Source: Burkholderiales bacterium
GTDB taxonomy: Bacteria > Pseudomonadota > Gammaproteobacteria > Burkholderiales > Burkholderiaceae_C
Direction of reading: 5' to 3'
DNA: 6,592 nucleotides
Assembly (NCBI GenBank): GCA_947450745.1
Contig: CANFYD010000221.1
Span: forward strand, 1-6,592
Position 1 is the stretch's first letter; every line of letters starts with the position of its first letter. Of the stretch, positions 1-5,595 are shown piece by piece. A program made the translations under genes and the position numbers. Under the pieces are notes generated by a model that was not told where the DNA came from, did no database searches, and saw only the letters and a list, made by a program, of their open reading frames with translations.

Positions 1-1728
1 AAAGTTCGGGTTGCCAGCGAACGTGACAGCGCCAGTACTAGCGTTGATGCTCATCCCCTCATCGCTGCCAGCCTTCAGGCTGTAGGCGGTCGAACCGGTC
101 GCAATGTCAGCTGCATCGGTCGAGGTGGCGGTGTAAACCACCTGATTCGCACCGCTGTTCTCGTTGATCGCCGTGGCTGTGGCGCCGGACGTGATCGCAG
201 GCGCAACTTCATCAAGGTTGTTGACGCCCAGGCTGACCAACTTCTCGCTGGCGTTGCCCGCCGCGTCGGTTGCGACCACGGTGAAGGCATAGCTGGGCTT
301 GGCTTCAAAGTCCGGGTTGCCCGTCAGCGTGACCGCGCCGGTCGCGCTGTTGATACTCAGCCCCGCATCGCTGCCGGCCTTCAGGCTGTAAGCCGTCGAT
401 CCGGTCGCAATATCGCCCGAGTCGGTAGAGGTAGCCGTGTAAACCACCTGGCCCGCACCGCTGTTCTCATTGATCGCGCTGGCCGTGCCGCCGGATGTGA
501 TCGCAGGCGCCACCTCGTCACGGTTGTTGACGCCCAGGCTGACCACTTTCTCGCTGGCGTTGCCCGCCGCGTCGGTCGCAACCACGGTGAACGCATAGCT
601 CGGCTTGGCTTCAAAGTCCGGGTTGCCGGTCAGCGTGACCGCACCTGTGCTGGCGTTGATGCTCAGCCCCGCATCGCTGCCGGCCTTCAGTGTGTATGCC
701 GTCGTACCCGTGGCAATGTCAGCCACGTCGGTCGAGGTTGCCGTGTAAACCACCTGCCCCGCCCCGCTGTTCTCATTGATCGCCGTGGCTGCGGCGCCGG
801 ACGTGATCGCCGGTGCCACTTCATCGCGGTTGTTGATGGCCAGGGTGACCACTTTCTCGCTGGCATTGCCCGCCGCATCGGTGGCAATGGCCGTGAAGGC
901 ATAGTTGGGCTTGGCTTCAAAGTCCGGGTTGCCCGTCAGCGTGACTGCGCCGGTCGCGCTGTTGATGCTCAGCCCCGCATCGCTGCCGGCCTTCAAGCTG
1001 TAAGCCGTCGTGCCGGAAACAATGTCGCCCGCGTCGGTCGAGGTTGCCGTGTAAACCACCTGCCCCGCCCCGCTGTTCTCATTGATCGCCGTGGCCGTGC
1101 CGCCGGACGTGATCGCCGGTGCCACCTCATCGCGGTTGTTGATGGCCAGGCTGACCGCTTGCTCGCTGGCGTTACCCGCCGCGTCGGTGGCGACCACCGT
1201 GAAGGCGTAGCTCGCCTTGGCCTCGAAGTTCTGGTTGTCGGCGAGCGTGACCGCGCCGGTGGCGGCATTGATGCTCAGGCCCGCATCGCTGCCGGCCTTC
1301 AAGCTGTAAACCGTTGTGCCGGTGGCGATGTCGGCCGTATCGGTCGAGGTGGCCGTATAGACCACCTGGCCCGCGCCGCTGTTCTCATTGATCGCCGTGG
1401 CTGTGGCGCCGGACGTGATCGCCGGTGCCACCTCATCGCGGTTGTTGATGGCCAGAGTGACCACTTTCTCGCTGGCATTACCCGCCGCATCGGTGGCAAT
1501 GACCGTGAAGGCATAGCTGGGCTTGGCTTCAAAGTCCGGGTTGCCAGTCAGCGTGACCGCGCCGGTGGCGGCATTGATGCTCAGCCCCGCATCGCTGCCG
1601 GCTTTGAGCCCGTAGCTGAGGTTGCCGGCCAGCTCGATGTTGTCGGTCGCGGTGGCGGTGTAGACGATTTGCCCCGCACCGCTGTTCTCGGCCAAGCCTG
1701 CGCTTGCACTCGAGGTGATCGTCGGCGC
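1..1728 (-). repeat. Tandem 306-bp cadherin-like repeats (5 full, 1 partial)
   Basis: Units start at the APxITS phrase: R1 1728-1429 (300 bp), R2 1428-1123, R3 1122-817, R4 816-511, R5 510-205 (306 bp each) and R6 204-1 (cut by the edge). Each 102-residue unit carries INENSGAGQVVYTATSTD, DIATG, YSLKAGSDAGLSIN, TGAVTL, NPDFEAKPSYAFTV, ATDAAGNASE and an NNRDEV linker. The ENSG glutamate, the acidic TD/D pair, the FEAK glutamate and the ATDAAGN aspartate lie where cadherin repeats bind calcium, so a calcium-stiffened stalk is likely. R1 is two residues shorter and lacks the INENSG form (LAENSG instead). R2 has a diverged second half (LADNQNFEAKASY, SEQAVSL). The rest are nearly identical in DNA, implying recent duplication or conversion. 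More copies probably follow outside the window. Confidence 0.9.
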
Positions 1729-4296
1729 GATGTCATCGCCAATGGCCACTTGCAGGCTGCCGCTGTACTGCGTGGTGACGCCGCCCACCGTGTTGCTGGC
1801 CGCCAGCGTCAGCGTGCCGCTGGCCACCGTGCCTGAACGCAGTGCCAGGTAACCCACGTCAGCCGGTGCGACCGCGTAGCTGCCGGCGCTGGCCTGCAAC
1901 AGGCTGGCCACGCCGGTCAGCGGGTCGATCCGCAGCAACTCGACGCCGGCAGGCAGGCCCGACAGCGTCAGGCTGTCCACCGTGTCGCCCAAGCCCAGCG
2001 AAGGCAACTGGATGTCGAGGTGGATCAGCCGCGCCACCGCGCCGATCGCCGCGTTGCTCTGGAACACCGCCGAAACCTGGCTGACCGCAGCGGCCTGGCC
2101 GTCGACAAACGTCGAGATGTCACCCGCCCCGCCCTGCCCACCCACGCTGTTGCTCAGCGCGATCAGCGACGAGGCCAGCGACAAGTCGCCGCCCTGATTC
2201 GCGGCGGCTTGGTCGCCGCTTTGGTTCAATGTGGGCAGCAACAGGTCTTGCGCTGCGCGCAGCGTGGCGATCGCGTCAACCGACTGCGGGCCCGCGTGCG
2301 TGGTGCTGTCGACCCGCGCGTTGAAGCCAGCGACCACGCCGCTGAGCAGGGTCAGGTCGGCGGCCGAGCTGGCACGCAGGTCTTGCGTGACGCCGACGGT
2401 GTTGGAGGCGGTCATCGTGGCTTGCACGACGGCCTCGACGTCGGCCGTGCTGCTCAGGCTCACGCTCGCTGCTGCGGCGCTGCGCGCCAGCACCAGGCTG
2501 GCCAGCGCACCGATGCCCAGCGCGGCACCCACGCCGGCCGGGGCATCGGCGTTGGTGGCCGCGCCGTCGATCAAGGCACCCGACGCCGCAAACAACAGGC
2601 CGAGCTGGCGGTTGGCGGACAGCAGGCCCACATCACTGGCACTGGCCCCAGGGGCAGAGGCCGCCGCCACCGGGTCGAAGCTGAGCAAGCCGATCGGGTT
2701 GCTGCTGTTCAAGCCCAGCACTTGGCTGACGACTGTCGCGGCCTTCAGCAGCGCGGCAGCATCCACCGGCTGCCCGCTGACGCTGGAGGCCTGGGCCACC
2801 GCGGCGATCAGCGTGGACATCGGCGACAACACGATGTCCACCCCGGCCGCCGCCGCTGCGATCGCGCCGGTGTAGGCCTTGTAGATGACGCCGCTGTTGG
2901 CGGCACCCGAGGCGGTGTCGACCCCGCCCATCGCCAGCACGGGCGCGCCGTTCGGGTTGAACGCGAACTGGAAGTGGCCGTTGGCGTCGGTGCGGGTCAG
3001 TGCCTCGCCCGCATTCCAGCGGCCGTCGTTGTTGCTGTCGACAAAGACGAAGGCATTGGCCAGGTAGTCGTCATGCACCAGGCCGGTGAAGACGGTGAAC
3101 ACGCCGAGTTTGCTGACGGCCGACCCCGAGTTGCCGGCGGCGTCCGTCAGTTGCGTGCTGGCGCTGTACTGCCCGTCCAGCGTGACGCTAGCCGCATCCA
3201 CATGCGCCAGCAGACGACCCGCGCTGATGTCGGCCGCCGTCAAGGTAGCGCTGACGGTCTGCACCAGCACGCCGTCGCGCGTGATGGCGGTGGCCACGCT
3301 GTCGCCCACCTTGGCATCAGTGGCCAGGGTGACGCGCAGGTCAACGCCGTTGGCGACGTTGCCGTCTTCAGTGGCGTCCAGCGCCACGCTCAGCGCGTTG
3401 GGAGCTTGCGTGTCGACGGTGAAGTTGATGACCGCGCTGGCCGCACTTTGGTTGCCAGCCGCGTCGGTCAGGGTGTAGCTGACGTGGTGGAGACCGTCCG
3501 CCAGCGTGGCAGCAGGGGTGATCTGCCAACTGCCGTCGGCTGCGACCACGGCCGTGCCGAGCAAGCTCGTCCCTTCAAACAAGCGGGCCGTGGCACCGGC
3601 CTCGGCACCGCTGCCCGAGAAGGTCGGGCGGGCGTCGTTGGTGACGCCGTTGTTGGCCACGCTGCCGGTGACCCGTGCCACATCGTCCACCACACTCAGC
3701 GGTGCAGCCGGCATCAGCGGCGCAGTGGTGTCGCTGCTGTGCCCTCCCAATGCGGCTGCAGCCGCGACAGCCCCACCCAGGCCGATCCAGCCCAGCGCGC
3801 TGCTCACGGCAGCGACGGAGGTGGTGGAAGACAACGGGATATAGCTGATCTGCTCGCCGGGCAAGCCCGCCAAGGCCTGCTGCACTCCGGCCTGCCCAGC
3901 GGCCATCGCCATCAGCGCATCGGGTGCGCCATGGGCGTAGACCAGGTTGGCCCCGTCCGCCAGCGCCGCCCCGGTGCTGACTTCGACTCCCGGTGTGTAG
4001 CCTGCTGCATCTTGGCCCGGCAGCGTGATGTGACAGGCAATCGCCGCCTTGCACTCGCTGTAATAGCCCTCCAGCGTGACCTGGGTTCCGTCCTGATAGC
4101 TCAGCTCCAGATCATCGCCACGGCGCTTGGCGATCACGTTGTCGAGCAGTTTCTCCTCACCCGCCTCGCGCTTGAGCACACGGTACTGTTCACCCGACTT
4201 GGCTTTGAACTTGTGAAGCTGGCCAGCCTGCAGCGGCTGAGCGCTCTGGCCGTTGTGCAGCACGAGGGTGGCGGTTTGAGCAGAGGTCGTGGTCAT
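1..4296 (-). CDS. Giant repetitive T1SS-secreted adhesin (LapA/BapA-like), N-terminal part
   Basis: This is the first 1432 residues of a large modular surface or extracellular protein, open at position 1. It has no Sec signal peptide, as expected for type I secretion. Domains in order: N-terminal prefix domain (about 1-156), Ala/Gly hydrophobic stretch (160-185), two Ig-like domains (about 193-299 and 300-402), SdrD-B-like domain with a DxNxDG calcium loop (about 405-464), Ala-rich probably helical region (about 465-757), another beta-rich domain (about 759-856), and cadherin-like repeats from 857 on. The ABC exporter and HlyD adaptor genes directly upstream, in the same direction, mark it as their likely substrate. 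The usual C-terminal RTX nonapeptides and secretion signal of such proteins are not in the window. Proteins with this plan mediate attachment and biofilm formation; which surface or partner this one binds cannot be told. The frame is unbroken throughout, with the repeats kept exactly in frame. Only two cysteines (82 and 88) are present. The start is fixed by an upstream in-frame stop and an AAGG ribosome binding site. Confidence 0.93.
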   Translation of the reverse strand, partial: MTTTSAQTATLVLHNGQSAQPLQAGQLHKFKAKSGEQYRVLKREAGEEKLLDNVIAKRRGDDLELSYQDGTQVTLEGYYSECKAAIACHITLPGQDAAGYTPGVEVSTGAALADGANLVYAHGAPDALMAMAAGQAGVQQALAGLPGEQISYIPLSSTTSVAAVSSALGWIGLGGAVAAAAALGGHSSDTTAPLMPAAPLSVVDDVARVTGSVANNGVTNDARPTFSGSGAEAGATARLFEGTSLLGTAVVAADGSWQITPAATLADGLHHVSYTLTDAAGNQSAASAVINFTVDTQAPNALSVALDATEDGNVANGVDLRVTLATDAKVGDSVATAITRDGVLVQTVSATLTAADISAGRLLAHVDAASVTLDGQYSASTQLTDAAGNSGSAVSKLGVFTVFTGLVHDDYLANAFVFVDSNNDGRWNAGEALTRTDANGHFQFAFNPNGAPVLAMGGVDTASGAANSGVIYKAYTGAIAAAAAGVDIVLSPMSTLIAAVAQASSVSGQPVDAAALLKAATVVSQVLGLNSSNPIGLLSFDPVAAASAPGASASDVGLLSANRQLGLLFAASGALIDGAATNADAPAGVGAALGIGALASLVLARSAAAASVSLSSTADVEAVVQATMTASNTVGVTQDLRASSAADLTLLSGVVAGFNARVDSTTHAGPQSVDAIATLRAAQDLLLPTLNQSGDQAAANQGGDLSLASSLIALSNSVGGQGGAGDISTFVDGQAAAVSQVSAVFQSNAAIGAVARLIHLDIQLPSLGLGDTVDSLTLSGLPAGVELLRIDPLTGVASLLQASAGSYAVAPADVGYLALRSGTVASGTLTLAASNTVGGVTTQYSGSLQVAIGDDIAPTITSSASAGLAENSGAGQIVYTATATDNIELAGNLSYGLKAGSDAGLSINAATGAVTLTGNPDFEAKPSYAFTVIATDAAGNASEKVVTLAINNRDEVAPAITSGATATAINENSGAGQVVYTATSTDTADIATGTTVYSLKAGSDAGLSINAATGAVTLADNQNFEAKASYAFTVVATDAAGNASEQAVSLAINNRDEVAPAITSGGTATAINENSGAGQVVYTATSTDAGDIVSGTTAYSLKAGSDAGLSINSATGAVTLTGNPDFEAKPNYAFTAIATDAAGNASEKVVTLAINNRDEVAPAITSGAAATAINENSGAGQVVYTATSTDVADIATGTTAYTLKAGSDAGLSINASTGAVTLTGNPDFEAKPSYAFTVVATDAAGNASEKVVSLGVNNRDEVAPAITSGGTASAINENSGAGQVVYTATSTDSGDIATGSTAYSLKAGSDAGLSINSATGAVTLTGNPDFEAKPSYAFTVVATDAAGNASEKLVSLGVNNLDEVAPAITSGATATAINENSGANQVVYTATSTDAADIATGSTAYSLKAGSDEGMSINASTGAVTFAGNPNF
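1729..2022 (-). other. Beta-rich domain preceding the cadherin-like array
   Basis: Residues about 759-856 include LTLSGLPAGVELL, then ADVGYLALRSG, GTLTLAASNTVGG and YSGSLQVAIGDD. The pattern, with a 'GLPAG' turn and a strand-rich close, resembles a single copy of the Ig/VCBS-type modules often repeated in BapA-like adhesins. It runs directly into the first cadherin-like repeat. The family assignment is tentative. Confidence 0.45.
2026..2904 (-). other. Ala-rich, probably helical region of the adhesin
   Basis: Residues about 465-757 are rich in Ala, Ser, Val and Leu and lack the beta-strand and glycine-turn rhythm of the flanking domains, so they are probably mostly helical. The beginning (VDIVLSPMSTLIAAVAQ) matches a phrase that often follows SdrD-like domains in large bacterial surface proteins (a PLTTL-type motif). 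I do not recognise a specific function. No frame break or internal repeat is evident. Confidence 0.45.
2905..3084 (-). other. SdrD-B-like domain with dockerin-type calcium loop
   Basis: Residues about 405-464 follow the pattern of a short beta domain of the SdrD B or carboxypeptidase-regulatory type: ANAFVFVDSNNDGRWNAGEA, then TRTDANGHFQF. Residues 420-431 (DSNNDGRWNAGE) match the DxNxDGxxxxxE calcium loop of EF-hand and dockerin motifs, with acidic or amide residues at the expected ligand places. The domain ends in the common GGVDTASG phrase before a helical region. Confidence 0.65.
3091..3720 (-). other. Two bacterial Ig-like domains of the adhesin
   Basis: The first (about residues 193-299) has the bacterial Ig-like pattern: DARPTFSGSGAEAGATARLF, then GTAVVAADGSWQITP, LADGLHHVSYTLTDAAGNQS and a closing FTVDTQAP. 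The second (about 300-402) is more diverged, with VDLRVTLATDAKVGDSV and QYSASTQLTDAAGNSG. Such domains usually act as rigid spacers that lift more distal parts from the cell. The first call is firm; the boundaries of the second are approximate. Confidence 0.75.
3742..3819 (-). other. Ala/Gly-rich hydrophobic stretch of the adhesin
   Basis: Residues 160-185 read as an uncharged run (SSALGWIGLGGAVAAAAALG in its core), ending just before a polar HSSDTTAP linker. It is long enough to span a membrane or to thread a narrow channel, and sits between the prefix domain and the first Ig-like domain. Such segments are common at this place in T1SS adhesins; the role here is inferred. Confidence 0.55.
3829..4296 (-). 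other. Adhesin N-terminal prefix domain
   Basis: Residues about 1-156 form a compact domain with phrases typical of the N-termini of proteobacterial T1SS adhesins: AGQLHKFKAKSGEQYRVLKR (24-43), LLDNVIAKRRGDDLELSY (50-67), ECKAAIAC (81-88), LVYAHG (118-123) and ISYIP (150-154). The arrangement resembles the prefix domain of BapA-type proteins and, in position, the LapA retention module. Function is inferred from that resemblance. It may fold on the periplasmic side and hold the protein in the outer membrane channel. Confidence 0.65.
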
Positions 4297-4303
4297 GGTG
4301 TTG

Positions 4304-4307
4304 CCTT
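4304..4307 (-). promoter_or_regulatory. Ribosome binding site of the adhesin gene
   Basis: The minus strand reads AAGG, 7 bases before the ATG at 4296-4294. The adhesin frame is closed upstream by an in-frame TGA at 4332-4330. No other ATG, GTG or TTG lies between that stop and 4296, so this is the only start possible in this frame before codon 1. Confidence 0.6.
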
Positions 4308-4324
4308 GGGGGTCAGGAGTTGCA

Positions 4325-4338
4325 CCGGGTCAGCCCGG
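4325..4338 (-). other. Short GC hairpin in the adhesin leader
   Basis: The sequence ccgggtcagcccgg forms a perfect 5-bp inverted repeat around a 4-base loop. No T-run follows on the minus strand, so it is not a typical intrinsic terminator. It sits 28 bases before the adhesin start codon, where it might dampen read-through, stabilise the mRNA or be incidental in such GC-rich DNA. Confidence 0.35.
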
Positions 4339-4340
4339 CA

Positions 4341-4370
4341 GCATCAGGAATAAACAGGAATGAACAGGAA
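4341..4370 (-). repeat. Three tandem 10-base units upstream of the adhesin gene
   Basis: On the minus strand the three units, in order, are TTCCTGTTCA, TTCCTGTTTA and TTCCTGATGC, all starting with TTCCTG. The first two differ at one position; the third diverges in its last four bases. The period is close to one DNA helical turn. The block starts 7 bases after the stop codon of the membrane fusion protein gene and ends 44 bases before the adhesin ATG. It is noticeably more AT-rich than its surroundings. No function is shown; a regulator-binding site or an mRNA element is possible. Confidence 0.6.
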
Positions 4371-4377
4371 AATCGCG

Positions 4378-5595
4378 TCAGCGCTCGTTGAGTGCCCCGC
4401 CAAACGCCTTGAACACGGGCTTGGCGAGGTATTTCAGGATCGAGCGGCTGTCGGTGCGGATGTCCACCGTGGCGGTCATGCCGGGCTTGAGCTCCACCGC
4501 TGCCAGCCGAGCGTTGACTGGGACGCCGGAGTTGCCGGGCTGGGCGCTGGGGTCACCCGCGCGGTCCAGCCGCACCTGCGCCCGGTAGTAGCTGCTGGTC
4601 TGGCCGTTGGCACTGGTCTCGCTCAGCGTGTCTGAGCTGAGGTAGCTCAGCCGCCCGGGCAGGCTGCCGAACACCGAGGAGTCGAAGGCATCGAACTTGA
4701 CCGTCACCGGCAGGCCCACTTTGAGTTGGCCGATGTCCACCGGGTTGAGCTTGACCTCGATCACCAGCTCGCCGTCGGTGGGCGAGATCTGCATCAGCTC
4801 GTCGCCTGGACGCAGCACGCCGCCGATGGTGCTGACCTTGAGCAGCTTGACGACACCGGCCACCGGGGCGGCGATGCGGGTATGGGCCAGGATGCTTTGC
4901 CGCTCGGCCAGTTTGTAGCGGCTGCTCGACAAGTCCTCGGCCAGCTTGGCGGCTTCCAGTCGGGCTTCTTGCAGGTATTTGTTGCGCAGCGCGCTGGCTC
5001 GGCCTTGCAGGTCAGCCAGTTGACGGCGTGCGCGCATCACTTCAAGCCGGCTGGTGTCGCCAGTCGTGAGCAGCGCTTCGTTCATTGCCAGCTCCTGCTG
5101 CGCCATGTCTTGCCCGTCCTGCAGCGTGGCCAGCTCTTCGCGCAGGCTGCGCCGACGCTGCTCGAACAAGGCTTGCTGCGCGGCCACGAACTGCGGGTAC
5201 TCCTTGAAGCGGGTGCCGAACACCGGCGTGGTGTCGGCTGCTTCGGCTTGCGCGCGCAGCAGGGCGGCGGCCAGCGCGGCGTCCTTGGCCCGACTCTCGT
5301 CGAAGGCGGCGTCGGGGCGCTCGCGCTCCAACGTGGCGAGTTCCTGGCCGGCTTTGACCGCTTCGCCCTCGCGCACCAGGATGTGCGACAGCACGCCGCC
5401 GTCGGCCGCCTGGATCACCTGGGTGCGGGCGCTGGGGATCAGCTGCCCCTGGGCGCGCACGCTTTGGTCGATCTCGAACCAGGCCGCCCAGGCGAGGAAG
5501 CCCCCCAGGCCGATCAACATCAGCAGCGTCATCGAGACCCGCGCCGGGCGCTGATCCGCATCGTGCGGGGAACTGTTGGGTTCGTACTTGCTCAT
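4378..5595 (-). CDS. HlyD-family membrane fusion protein (T1SS adaptor)
   Basis: This is the periplasmic adaptor that links the ABC exporter to a TolC-like outer membrane channel. It is a complete gene of 405 residues, within the usual HlyD-family range. A short polar cytoplasmic tail (1-19) precedes one hydrophobic helix (about 21-41), giving an inner-membrane anchor with the bulk in the periplasm. The first lipoyl-like half (about 59-92) contains ADGGVLSHILVREGEAVKAG. A long, charged Ala/Leu/Gln/Arg-rich region (about 95-236) is the alpha-helical hairpin expected to meet the outer membrane channel. The second lipoyl-like half (about 237-272) carries IAAPVAGVV and GGVLRPGDELMQI. A beta-barrel part follows, and the end (about 369-394) shows the family hallmark KPGMTATVDIRT, then RSILKYLAKPV. 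The start at 5595 overlaps the exporter stop as ATGA and has a strong ribosome binding site 8 bases upstream. The gene directly precedes the adhesin gene, its probable substrate. No defects are visible. Confidence 0.96.
   Translation of the reverse strand: MSKYEPNSSPHDADQRPARVSMTLLMLIGLGGFLAWAAWFEIDQSVRAQGQLIPSARTQVIQAADGGVLSHILVREGEAVKAGQELATLERERPDAAFDESRAKDAALAAALLRAQAEAADTTPVFGTRFKEYPQFVAAQQALFEQRRRSLREELATLQDGQDMAQQELAMNEALLTTGDTSRLEVMRARRQLADLQGRASALRNKYLQEARLEAAKLAEDLSSSRYKLAERQSILAHTRIAAPVAGVVKLLKVSTIGGVLRPGDELMQISPTDGELVIEVKLNPVDIGQLKVGLPVTVKFDAFDSSVFGSLPGRLSYLSSDTLSETSANGQTSSYYRAQVRLDRAGDPSAQPGNSGVPVNARLAAVELKPGMTATVDIRTDSRSILKYLAKPVFKAFGGALNER

Noticed and set aside
75..1532. A series of 77-91-codon minus-strand frames recurring every 306 bp
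   Set aside because: These are the same out-of-frame reading of each adhesin repeat. Their regular spacing reflects the repeat array, and the products are Arg/Pro-rich without domains.
1..1728. A CRISPR-like array
   Set aside because: The period is 306 bp, the units are coding and in frame with no short repeat/unique spacer alternation.
2020..4353. A very long open frame on the plus strand (777 codons)
   Set aside because: It lies antisense to the adhesin gene, its translation is an Arg/Gly/Ala/His-rich low-complexity product with no domain, and such frames arise easily opposite GC-rich codons. The minus-strand frame has clear domains.
4297..4377. An intrinsic terminator between the adaptor and adhesin genes
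   Set aside because: The only hairpin has a 5-bp stem and is not followed by a T-run on the minus strand.
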